Below, one piece after another: positions 51,730 through 63,500 of a stretch of DNA of 64,000 bases (the first letter of the stretch is position 1; the number at the start of each line of letters is the position of its first letter). Position numbers and translations under genes: made by a program. The notes beneath the pieces are model-generated. The model was not told where the DNA came from and did not search any database. It saw only the letters and a list, made by a program, of their open reading frames with translations. The DNA is taken from assembly GCF_000143415.4 (NCBI RefSeq), contig NW_003314266.1:1477505-1541504 (forward strand), given 5' to 3'. This DNA comes from Selaginella moellendorffii (taxonomy: Eukaryota; Streptophyta; Lycopodiopsida; Selaginellales; Selaginellaceae).

Positions 51730-52195
51730 ATGGACATGGCTAGAGTGGCGCTCTTGGGTGTTGCTTTAATGCTCATCGTCGGTAAGTCTCGAAGCGATCA
51801 TCTATTTGGGTGATCCATTCTGATTGTTTCTTGATGGTCTCAAGGGATTTGCGAGGGAAACGAGTGGTGCATTGCAAACTCGAGCATTCGCAGCTATGCG
51901 TTTGAAGTGGCTCTCAACGAAACATGTCTGAAGGTCGACTGCTCGGCCATAAGTGAAGGAGGGGAGTGTTTCTCCCCAAACACACTCCCCTGGCATGCAT
52001 CATACGCCTTTAATCTCTACTTCCAAAATAATGGGAGGACTCTGGCTGCTTGCCACGCTCTTGGAATGATTGTCCAAGAATACCCAGGTGAAACATTACA
52101 TATCCTCACTCCTTTGCATATAATATCAATCTTTTCGTCTTTCAGTTCCTCCAAGTGCCAGCTATTGCCACTTTGCAAATGCCAGCATTTCTTGA
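51730..52195 (+). CDS. Secreted X8/CBM43-domain protein
   Basis: X8 (CBM43) domains bind beta-1,3-glucan (callose), for example at plasmodesmata. I joined three exons: 51730-51781, about 51846-52088 and 52146-52195, all GT-AG and in phase. The product is about 115 residues: a signal peptide MDMARVALLGVALMLIVGICEG; then the X8 domain EWCIANSSIRS, LNETCLKVDCSAISEGGECFSPNT and ASYAFNLYFQNNGRTLAACHALGMIV. The last exon gives VPPSASYCHFANASIS, which supplies the sixth Cys. All six X8 cysteines are therefore present (WC, TC, DC, EC, AC, YC). No GPI-anchor tail is seen, so it is probably freely secreted. Immediately downstream begins the AT-rich island. Confidence 0.85.
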
Positions 52196-53463
52196 TCTGC
52201 CCACTTATTATATTTTGGAGTATATTTTGTCATATGCTTGCTATCCAAACGCTTCAGTTTTTGGAGGACTTCCTATCTTGAAAGAAAACTCCAATAGTAT
52301 AATACTTAATTCTCCCCCAACTAGTAACTAAAAGCATATTTGTTATAGGTTGGTAAATATTTAAATTAGAGTAGTAAACAAAAATAAATTATTTTAAAAT
52401 TTTATCAATTAATATTTGTTATCAATTGGGTTTTCATGAATGAAAAATTTGCTATGCATTGCATGTAGCAATGTTTGGTTTGCTTAATAGTAGTGTTATA
52501 TTTACTTATTAATCCAACTGATCAAATAAAAGTTTAAAATTATAAATATATTTATAATTTATAAACAAAAGATTAATATTATTGCATATAAACCATTAGA
52601 TGGTAGAATAAAAAAGAATATACAAGAAAGTGTTTAAGAAAGTTTATAAATTATAACCATATTTACAAATTATACTAATCTAAATGAATAAGGTAGAATA
52701 TCTAAGCATATTCTAGGTATATCCACTACCATACCAATTTGCTTAAGCAAACCAAAAATAACTAACAATCTTAAAATACTTCTTTGTAAAATAATTCCTT
52801 TAGCTAAATTTCTTATGAACAAAGTTTTAAAAAAACATAAGATAATTAAAAAAAATTTATTTATTTATATGTGAAGCATTATCATACATAATAAAAATTT
52901 TACATTATAATATTTAATATATAATTTTTAAATTCTGGGTTTTATTTATTTTATTTTGAGGGAAGTGAGGTTGAATAATTAAAAAAAATTAATTAATGAT
53001 ATCTACATTGTTATTGTTAAACAAGTGGTCCCTAATATCTTACAAAACTTGTACTTTTTTCCAAGTTAGTTATTTATTATAATTATTTAATTTTGTCATG
53101 GTTTATTCATTTTTATTTTATATTTATTCTATATGGGTGGCGCTGCAGAGTCATGCCAGGACTCAAAGTATTATCATTTTCGAAGGCTAATAGATATTAT
53201 AAATAAAAAACTATTTCAGAGAAGATATGTATTTAATAATATGAATATTAATAATTGATAAAATATAAAAATTTATTTTAATAAAATTAAAGTAATAAAT
53301 TATTTAGATAATTATAAAAAACATAAATTTTATGATATAAAAAAAATTATAGATCAAATCAATTTAAAATATTAATAAGTATATTTACATTATAAATATG
53401 TATTACAGCTGAGCATATTAATTTTTAATTCCAAAATAAAAACAAAATATAAATGCATGGAAT

Positions 53464-54122
53464 ATGAAAATTGAATACAAGCTGGGCTTCTTCCACCAGG
53501 GAATGTTCTCATTCCTCATAATGTCTAACACTAGAGTTGGGGACATACCACTCTTGCACCCGAAGTGCTCGCCAGAAGCTGCCAAAGCTGTAACACATAG
53601 ATGCAAGGAAGCTGTGTATAGCATGGACAACCAAGGATTTCTCTATGGGGAGCTTCTGTTTACTAATGTAGCCATCTCAAAGGCCAAAAGTGGAGGCTAC
53701 ATTAGTATGCTAGTGGGATTCTCACAAGCCAGGCTTGTGGAGAGTAGTAATATCTACTGTTCCAAGGAGTGGTCTCATTTGGAGAGCATGCTCAAGGTTT
53801 TGCTAACCAAAGGACAACAAAGATGGATAAATGATCCTTATATGTTATACAAAGCACTATTTCTCACTTGATTTAACCTTGTTCTTTTACACTAGATCAA
53901 GGCACCTCGAGATCACCGTCAAAGGCTTCAAGCACTGTTATTCCTACTTGCCTTCACGGAGTCTAGGGAGGCAATGGCAAAGGAGGAGCCAGGTACTGCA
54001 GTGGAATCACTGAGAAGATGTTTGAAGCGTCCACCCCCAACAATGAATTGCCTTTTGACAGTGCCACCATCGTGAATGCAATGCCAGTGTTCTTGGCCAA
54101 TGTTGGTTCCATGAAGTTGTAA
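53464..54122 (+). other. Coding-like pocket of unknown identity inside the AT-rich island
   Basis: A 135-codon frame includes CSPEAAKAVTHRCKEAVYSMDNQ and GFLYGELLFTNVAISKAKSG. Further downstream, in another frame, comes RYCSGITEKMFEASTPNNELPFDSATIVNAMPVF. Composition is much less AT-rich than the flanks. I recognise no family; it could be a decayed host gene or an element protein. Confidence 0.3.
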
Positions 54123-54289
54123 TTACTTTTTATGTCGTAAAAGCGATCCTTGGTGTTTGGCCCTTGTCCCACCAAACCATTTACCTATGGATGATAAACA
54201 CTTGTGAAAGTATAGTATATCCCAACTGAGATGTTAAAACATAAAATGCCTCAATCATAAATGCAAGACCATTATCAGCTTTAGACAGG

Positions 54290-56290
54290 ATTGTTGAAAT
54301 ACCACTTGATTAAGGAAGAAGCACCCAACAGTAGTTGCAGACAGACTAGCAAAAGCATTAACTCCACCTAGTGAGTCAAATAGTCAAAAACAATAATAAT
54401 ATACTTATTGCTAGTGGTTGACTATGGAAAAAGTCACATTAAATCAAACACCACTAACTCAAACGAATGGAAAATGACAATTGGCTCCAATTGTTCTTCT
54501 ATAATATGAAAGGGAGCTACACATATACTAGATAATATCAAGTTATATCTTTGGCCAATAGAAAAATCTACGCAACTTCTCAGTCATATAACGATGTCCC
54601 ATATACCCGTCTAGAAAAAGGAGAATCATGGTAAATATAAAGAAAGCATGGAATAAAAATTGAAAACACCATTAGCTGTAAATAATCATCAGGATCCGTC
54701 CCCACAAAATAAAGAAGGTTGTTTTTAAGGTGATATTGAGAATATAAATGGTAAAATGATAAGTCATTAGCATGTGATGCAAGATTCTTCAACCCATTAT
54801 GAAATCTTCAAATTCATACTTCAACCTTTAGAGTTTCACGAACCTCGTCAAGAAAAGGTAAATCTTACTCTGCACCTTGTGGACAATAAACATCAAACAT
54901 AGCAACTACCAATGGCATGGAATTCTTGTTCAAAAAATCTACAGATGCTAAAATAATAGGCTCATAAAAAATATGAGAAAAGAGCAAAAAAGGAAAAGGA
55001 GTTTGAGATAGGGTGTTAACATTAGCCATAAAACCCCCTTAGACAATGAACAACCTCAAAATTATATATCTAAAGCTTCAAAGCAGTATAATTAACCAAA
55101 TTCTTCTGCTTCAATAATGAAGTAACTAAAACATGATTACTTTATAGTATTATCCAAGAACCTTGTACATATATATAAAGTTTCTCAAAACCCCAAACTA
55201 CTACTAAACACTCATCTCTTGTATAGTAATTCACCTCTATTGGTTGTAATGTATGGCTAATTTATGTAATGGAATGGTGTTGACCAAGTGCTTTCTTGCA
55301 TCAACACACCTCCAAAACCAATATCAAAAACATTTACGCAGTATCAAAAACATCCACCATTATTTGAAAGAATTCCCTTTAGACAGGATTGCTAGAACAC
55401 CACTCAAGTGATAAGGAAGTATCTAATAGTAGTTGCAGATACACTAGTAAGAGCACCAACTTCCACCCAATGAGTCAAGTAATTAAAAGCAATAATGATA
55501 AACTCATTACTAGTAGTCCACTATGGAAAAGACTTCATTAGATTAAATGCCACCAATTCAAATAAATAGGAAACTACAATTGACTCTAATTATCCTTTCA
55601 TAGCATAAGAGGAGTATTACGAGTTTGGCACCAAACACAACTACACACATACCAAATAATATCACATCATATCTTTGACCAATAAAATGACCTGAGAAGC
55701 TTCTTGATCATACAATATATCCCATAGACCCACCTAGAATAGGAGAATCATTGTAGGCATACAAAAAGTGTAAAATAAAGATTGAAGGCACCATCAACTA
55801 TAAATGATCATTAGAATCTGTCCCCACAAAATAAAGAAGACTATTCTCAAGAGGATATTGAGAATGTAAATACCAAAATAGCAAGTCATTAGCAAATGAT
55901 GTTGGATTCTCAAACCCATCGTGAAGTCTTCGAATCTATAGCTCAATCTTTTGAACCTCATAATCCTCATCAAGAGAAGGTAAATTTTATTTTGCACCTT
56001 ATGAACATTGAATATCAAGTATAATAATTGCCAATAACACAAAATCCTTGTCCAAAAAATTCATAGATACTAAAACAATAAACTTATTAAAAACATGAGA
56101 AGAGAGTGAAGAAAGAAGAAGAGCTTGAGAAAGGGCATTAGCATCAACTATAGGACTCCTAGGGCAATGAACAACATCAAAATTATATATCTAAAACTTC
56201 AAAAACCTACTAACTAAGTTCTTTCGCTTCAATAATGAAGTAACTATAACATGATCACTTTTTAGTAATATTCGAGAACTAGATATGGAT
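54290..56290 (-). mobile_element. Ty3/gypsy pol remnant (RNase H and beyond), present as two tandem copies
   Basis: Copy 1 at about 54290-55270 and copy 2 at about 55380-56290 align throughout with an offset of about 1.1 kb (for example CCCACAAAATAAAGAA at 54701 and 55823; CAAAATTATATATCTAAA near 55050 and 56180). On the minus strand the proximal part of each resembles the gypsy RNase H region (RDECLVVVWGFEKL ... NHVLVTSLLKQKNLVNY ... YNFEVVHCLRG). Stops and indels are dense. Copies differ considerably, so the duplication is old. Confidence 0.7.
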
Positions 56291-56329
56291 CTCAAAAAGT
56301 TATTAACAACTCCTTCAGTTTTGGCATAT

Positions 56330-56830
56330 TCTAACTACACTTGATTAATTTATAGACTAGATGAAAGGCGATATTGACAACTTCAACAATGTTCACAATG
56401 GTGTAATATAATCAAAAAGATGATCAACAAAATGGCTGAGATATTGCACCTTGCCTAAGAAGCATTGAATATCATTCACACACTTTAGAGTTTAGCCATA
56501 AACTTTTCAAGATTAACTTACAAGCTTTTATGAAAAATATGGTACCTAAGATAAGTTGTATCCTTAGACCCAAATACACACTTTGACCACTTTAATTTTA
56601 AACCAGCTTTCTACAGTCGATCCAACACCTTATAAACATCACAAATATTTTTTTTTCACATCCCTTCTAAGTGGATCAAAACATCATTAATGAAGTCAAT
56701 AATCACCTTCAATATATTATAAAAAACCTTATCCATCATCTACTAAAAAGTTGCTAAAACATTCTTTAAACTGAATGGCATCATCAAGAAATCATACAAA
56801 TCAAATGGTGTACCTTATTTTATGACAAAG
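56330..56830 (-). mobile_element. Ty3/gypsy reverse-transcriptase fragment
   Basis: Minus-strand frames read TPFDLYDFLMMPFSLKNVLATFQQMMDKVFY, then VIIDFINDVLIHLEG (the catalytic YxDD-type site decayed to FIND). Then VLDRLLEAGLKLKWSKCVFG and VNLEKF follow: the standard gypsy reverse-transcriptase order. Several stops are present. Confidence 0.82.
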
Positions 56831-56984
56831 TGTAGCGCATGTGATCATAGGATGAGATTTGAATATACTGTCACCGTGGATCCTTGGAACCTTGGGGGAT
56901 AAATGAGGATAAAATAGCCACTAAGGGCTCTCTCATCAAGCAATTGCCCCTTTTCCAGTTGGCTTAAGGGGAGAGAGATAAGGT

Positions 56985-57200
56985 GCGTTACACAAAGCCT
57001 GATGGGTGTATTGATTTCTACATCAACTATCATCTGTTAAATAAAGTGATTATCTTAGATGTGTACACTCTTCTTTACACTACTAATCTTTTAGATCGTC
57101 TAAGGAGAAGTTATTGGATCTTGCCTCTGGGTATTTGCAACTATTAATGGCTGAAGAGAATATTCCCAAGACTACTTTTGATTCACATGCCTAAGGACTA
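56985..57200 (+). mobile_element. Ty3/gypsy reverse-transcriptase N-terminal fragment in opposite orientation
   Basis: Plus-strand reading KVRYTKPDGCIDFYINYHLLNKVIILDVYTL, then LLDRL and further blocks, corresponds to the start of gypsy reverse transcriptase (K-x-DG ... CVDYRxLNKVT ... YPLP). It faces away from the fragment at 56330-56830, so an inversion or a second element is implied. Confidence 0.7.
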
Positions 57201-59976
57201 TAACTTTTGAATGACACCCTTTTATAACATCTCCTTGATGTTTGCATATAAAATCTTAACCTCTTTTGGTGATTGACGACAAATAAAAACCTTGATTAGG
57301 TGAGCATCCCTAATGTGTTACAATTTTTGCCCCAGACAACAAGTCAAATTTGAAAAGATTGGCATACTCCTTCATGAGCCAGTCAACCACTGCAACATAG
57401 AGATCCTCAAAGGGATCTGAAAAAGGAATAAAGGAACAAGACAAATAAGAGGAAGTAATGGGGAGACAAAAGTGAAAGTACAAGTAATAGCAAAGAGAAG
57501 AAGAGTAACAAAAGTGAGAGGAATGGAAAAAATATAAAGAAGTATAAAACATAAAAAAAAAGCTTCAAAGTTATACTTGGCATGATTACGTTGCTACAAA
57601 TTTATACAAAAAATAAGGCAAAAAGCTTGATTTGGCACCACAACTAATACTCAAAATCAAAATTGCTCATATGCACAATTAAGTCCATCTCATCCCGTGC
57701 ATATGTGCATGTATGGCTATTGTTATAAAGGATGAAAACTGATTCTGTTGCACAATGCAAATATAGACAGTAACGTGTGGTAACAAACTAAGCAATAAAA
57801 AATAAACTTAAGTCTATATTAACCAATATGGAAAGAATAATAAAAAACCTTTTATTATAAAAACTAGCTTGGAAAGTAAACACTTGATGAATTGATATTG
57901 AGTGAACTTCTTTATGCTACTCCCGAAAGAAGGATGGAAGGTCATTAGAGGGGACTTATTCACACAATGACCCCCCATTACTTGTGCGACTCTGTTTTCT
58001 GGAAGCATCTTGGTGTCTAGACCTTCCACTGTAGGAACACAAGTAAGACATTGACACCAAAGTCTTTTCACCTAAGAAATGAAGGATATCAATCTAGAAA
58101 ATACTAATAAAACTAATACATATGATCAAACCCATCACACTTTAATAGTGAATATTGCGACCATAACCACATCCTCACCCTTGTCTTTGAACTCAAGCAG
58201 CAGTAGCATCAACCTCTATTAAAACATAACCATCTCCTATAGAGGAGCTGAAGGATGTGCAATGAAAAGTGGAATAGGCAATATTTCATTATATTGTGCT
58301 AAGTGAAAAGTATTGTCAAGGGTGGCTAGAGCAAGTGCATATACAAATCTTACAAAATTTTAAACAAAGTGTTGCCCATAACATTTTTAATTTGATTCGC
58401 TCTGATATATTTAACTCCACATAAAGCAAGAGGCTCTAGAAATGAACGCCAAATTGTATCACTAACTCAAATAACCCTTGATAAAAATGATGCAATTGTT
58501 AAAAGGCATTATCATAATTATATGCATATCTAAATATACATTTGAAGATATCTAAGAAAATGCTCCAATCTACACAAATAGCTGTGCTTAAACCATTATA
58601 CCACTATAATGTCGTCCCTTGGAGACACATTAGCATCATCCTAAGAATGATATATGACAATTACCATAAAATGATAAAACCAATGATACACATCATCCTC
58701 AGGATTCCCACAAAAAAACTTTAGCCAAATGTGAGGATTGGCAGCAAAAGTAGGAGTTGTATCATGCACCATAAATACTACCATCAATTAAATTTGATTG
58801 TTCAACTACAATTGCATAGCATCGAGTAATAGATTTAAACAATGCAAAAGCTAAATTTAAACCAAAATCCCAAATCCAAACACTCTTTAGAAACAATTAA
58901 AATTACCTCTTATCTTCACTATGTGAGTGCATAAAATATAGAAATAGAATACAAAAATATATATATTAATTTAGTTTATATATAGGAGCAAGTGGTTTAA
59001 ATTGAAACCAATCTTATGGATATCAAAATCTCACTATACTAATATTAATGTAAGGCCATTAATATTAATATATGGCATTATAGCCATACACTTGGACCTC
59101 ACATATACTAATAATAATAAATTATAATTATCTAATTTTTAAAAATATAGTCTAAAGGGGAAGATATTAAATGTTAATTAATATAATTATTTTAAAATTT
59201 ACATATATTCAATAACTATGTGATAAAAAAATTGGCATTTATAAATGAGTTTTTAACACTTTTTAGTGATTATAATTTATCTATTACCAATTAATTTTAG
59301 GCTGTCACTAATTTTAATTGCAACTCACTCAAAATAAAATATATAACTTTAATTTTAAAACATTGATTATTAGAATGTAAATAAATATTAAAAAAATTAT
59401 AATAATAAAATCATCCCATTATCTTTAATATATTTGAATATCATTGCCTTATATATATTTTTATATAAAAATATTTAATATATAATTATTACTGATATTA
59501 AAAATTTTGCTATAAATGAATAAATATTTAAAATTGAAAATTTTAAGATTTATAAAAGTTCAATTATCTTATCTTATTAATCTTAATTTAGCTTTATTGG
59601 AATATAATCTAGATAAAATAATTCTGTATAATAAGTTAGTTAAAAGTTAGTAACTTTCTTTTCCATTCTTAACATATATTACATCTGAATAATTTGTGAA
59701 TGGGTATAATAGCCAATGGAGAAGCATCTAAGTGAGTCATTAATAGGTTAAAGGAGGATCAAAAAAATCAAGTTTTGGAGGAGAATATGGTGCAATACAT
59801 CACATAAAATTTAAAATTTTACAATGACATTTGTAAAATAATATATTTTATCTTTACATAGGAAGTCCCTTCAAAATCTAGAGCTCTTTATGATAAAATA
59901 TATTTTACTACATAACAAATTAAGAAATGCTAGCATTTGCAAAGTGTCAATAGTTATAACTATGAGGAATTTGAAA

Positions 59977-60252
59977 CCAAGTAGTGTAACCTTCCTCCAC
60001 ACTCTTGGCGTGTGCTGCCATGCTGGTGTTATGCAGGAGGCGAGGGAAGATTTTCCAAAACATGAGTAGTAACTATAAAATAAACACAGATGACCTTTAT
60101 AGTGGATTGCTGGGGAGAGGCAACATTTGCCATGGTGGCAAGCATGCCTTTCCTGCTTGACTCAAAAAAGAGTGGATGCCTCTCTAATTGTCAAAAGTGG
60201 AACAATAAAATTGTGTTTGATTCTCTGAAGGACATTGAAGATGTTTCCTACT
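59977..60252 (+). pseudogene. Inverted, decayed copy of the PPR gene C-terminus
   Basis: VTFLHTLGVCCHAGVMQEAREDFPK, then GLLGRGN and ..GGKHAFPA.. correspond to VTFLHALGVCCHAGLVEEAREIFQS and the following E-region codons of the PPR gene on the other strand (about 60605-60934). There is an internal deletion, and differences lean to A/T. The arms are about 350 bp apart in inverted orientation. Confidence 0.85.
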
Positions 60253-60553
60253 AAGGTGTGAATATTTTTTAACTAAGTATTAAAGTAGACAAAATTAGTT
60301 AAAGACTGAAGGTTAGAAATTTGGCCATCTTCAATAACACTACCTCTGCAATAATCTTGCAACATATTTTGATTTTGTAAGGATTAATATTACTCCTACA
60401 AAGTCATTATTAAATCAAAAGTGGTGTCATTCTAATCATGACTATCTAATTACAAGATTTTAAACTGCTTACAAAAACAATCCGTCCGCTCTTTGCAAAA
60501 TGAAAGATGCAATAATTATTAACAGTATATTGATAAATAAATCCTCTCTTTTT

Positions 60554-63500
60554 TTAAGTTTCAAAATTCAATGCACTCGAAGTATAAAGATTGGCCATCA
60601 AAATGTAGGCAGCACAGTCCTCATCCTCCATCTCCTTGAGAGAATCAAAAGCAACCTTGGCAAACTCCACATTGCCCCACTTGTGACAATTCCCCAAGAA
60701 CGTCATCCACACCTTTGCGTCGGGCTGGAAAGGCATGCCCGCCACCATCGCAAACGCCTCCTCGAGATGGTTGCCTCTCCCCAGCAAATCTACCATGCAA
60801 GTGTAATGCTCCATCCGCGCCTCCATTCCATAGTCACAGCTCATGCTCTGGAAGATCTCCCTCGCCTCCTCCACAAGCCCGGCATGGCAGCACACCCCAA
60901 GAGCGTGGAGGAAAGTTACACCGCTCGGTTGGATTCGCTCCCTTTTCATGGATTCCAAGAGCCCAAAAACGCTTGGAGCGTCACCCTGGCGAGTAAATCC
61001 AGCAATCAAAGCGTTCCAAGCCACCACCTCCTTGGTTTTCATGGAGTCGAAAACTTGCTTGGCTTCGTGCATGGCTCCACACTTTCCATAGAGATCGATG
61101 AGCGAGTTTGCCACCTGGTGTTCTAGCAATGATCCGGAGGAATCGAGAACTTGGCGATGGATACATTGTCCTATTTCCAAGTTGGACGAGGAGACGCAAG
61201 CCTTGAGCGCTGCTACGAAAGTGGCCGAGTTTGGACGACACTGATCGACGTGGTGTTCTTGTTGCATCAACGCGAAGAGTCCGAGAGCTCGCGAGGATTG
61301 ATCGGTTAGTGCGTAGCCGAGTATGAGAGCGCTCCATGAAACTACGTCCCGCTGGAGCATTCTATCAAAGGCTCGCTGGGATCCAGGCATGAATCCACAC
61401 TTTGCGTACATGTCCACCAGCGTGTTCCCGAGATAAGTATCCAAGTTCTTGTGATCTTCCTCGAGCTGCGAGTGGATTTCCAGGCCTCTACTCAGCGCAT
61501 TCTTCTTGACGAGCAGAGCTGGAGGATCTGAAAGAGATACTCTCGTCCCGGTCTCCATAGCTGCGAGGTTCGAGCAAGCGTTTAGAGCAGCAATGTATGT
61601 CCTAGAGTCGGGAGTGAATCCTTCCTGCCGCATTGCCGCGAAGAGCTTGAGCGCTTGCTCACCATCCTGTGCTTGCGAGTATCCCATTATCAGCGTCGTC
61701 CAAGAAACCACGTCCTTGATCGCCATTCTCTCGAAAGCTTGCCTCGCGAGAGCCATGCTACCACACTTAGCATACATGTCCACGAGAGCGCTTCCCACGA
61801 AAACATCCTCCTCGACTTCCCGGCCGAGCGTTTCCTCGAGTTCGCTGTGAAGAGAAACTCCTGTCGAGAGAAAAGCTCTCCCCGAGAAGTTGGAGAACTC
61901 TTCTTCAATTGAGAAAGTTTTAGTTCGCTCGCCTGGATGATCGTCGATCTTGTTTCTTTCCTGCTCTCCAAGGACGCCGCAAGCGGTGAAAGCCGCGATG
62001 AAAGTTCTCGAGTCCGGAACGAACCCCTCGAGCTTCATCTGCTGGAAGAGGCCGAGAGCTCGCTCCGGCTGGCCGCACTGCGAGCTTCCCATGATGATCG
62101 AGTTCCAGGAGACGATGGTTTGCTGCGGGATGCTGTCGAAGAGCTGCCACGCCGAAAGGATCCTCGCGAACTTCGCGTACATGTCGAGCAGCGTATTTGT
62201 AACCGACGCTTTCAGCTGAAAACCATCACTCCTCAAGACTTTCCCGTGAAATATCCTTCCCTGTTCAAGCCAACGAGCCTCTCTCGACGACGATCCCAGG
62301 GACACGCAAGCTTTGATCGCAGCGATCAAAGTCACGGCATCCGGCTCCAGCTTTTCTCTCAGCATTCCAGCGTAAAGATCCAGAGCTTCTTCGCCATGGC
62401 CGTTTAGAGCGTATCCCATGATGAGAGCGTTCCAGGAGACGACGTTGCGGGCTCTAATCTCCTCGAAAACTCCCCGAGCAGCAACCATGGTTCCACACTT
62501 TGCGTAGAAATCCACCAGAGTGTTCTCCAAGAACACGTCCGAGTCGACGCCTCGCTGCCTGGCTCGCGAGTGAATCCGCGAGCCTCGCTCCAAAGCAAGT
62601 TTTCTTCGATCGACCTCTCTTGCGAGGCTTGAGCAAGCAGTGACAGCGGCGGCGTAAGCTCGAGCGTCGAGAAGAAGGCCACCATCGTTTTCCATCTCTT
62701 GGAAAAGTTCCAGAGCTTTCTCCGCGTCTTTCCTGTGGATGTGTCCCAAGATCATGGAAGTCCACGAGACGACGTCGCGACGGATCATCCCGTGGAAAAC
62801 CACGCTCGCTTCTTCCATGCTTCCACACTTGGCGTAAAAGTTGACGAGGCTGTTCTCCAAGTTCATATCCATCGCCGTTGCTCGAGCAAAGCTGTGAAGA
62901 ACTCTCCCTCGCTCCAGCCATGGTATTTTCTTGCCGCCACCTGCCTCTCTTTCTTTCCCAGCGACGTTGGCGAAGCAATTCAAAGCAGCGATCAGAGCTG
63001 GAGGCTGTGGATCGATGCCTTTGTCGATCATGCGAACGAGGAGCTGGAACACGAGCTCTCCCTCGCAGCACTGCGAGTATCCGATGATCATGGAGCTCCA
63101 AATCGCTGCGTCGCGGCAGGACCCGATGGCGGACTCAAAGATCCTGCGAGCTTCCACTGTTCTTCCAAACTTGGCCAGCATCTCTATCAGAGCTCTCGCG
63201 ACGCAAGCGTCCAGATCGATCGCAGCTCTCTGGAACTGCGAGTAAACCTCCAGTCCTCGTTGATCGTCCTCCAAACTCGAGCAAGCTGTGAAGGCCCCGG
63301 CATAAGTTCGCGAAGTTGGCTTGATAGATCCTTCTTTTTCCATCCGAGAGAAGATCTCGAGGGCCAGCGCTGCTTGTCCGCTCGATGCAAACCCCTGGAT
63401 GATCGAGTTCCAAGTCACCTCGTCCTTCACTTCCATCCTCTTGAAGATCTCGCGAGCTTCTTGGACCGATCCACACTTCGCGTACGCGTCAAGCAACGAG

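Larger units (their letters stand above)
52196..60553. other. AT-rich repeat island with degenerate retrotransposons
   Basis: More than 8 kb without an intact gene. 52.3-53.4 kb is very AT-rich and unrecognised. 53.46-54.12 kb is a coding-like pocket. 54.3-57.2 kb contains Ty3/gypsy debris. 57.6-59.9 kb is again AT-rich and unrecognised. 59.98-60.25 kb is an inverted PPR pseudogene fragment. Confidence 0.75.

Noticed and set aside
52300-53400. Search for genes in the AT-rich DNA after the X8 gene
   Set aside because: Only short AT-driven frames; nothing with protein-like composition.
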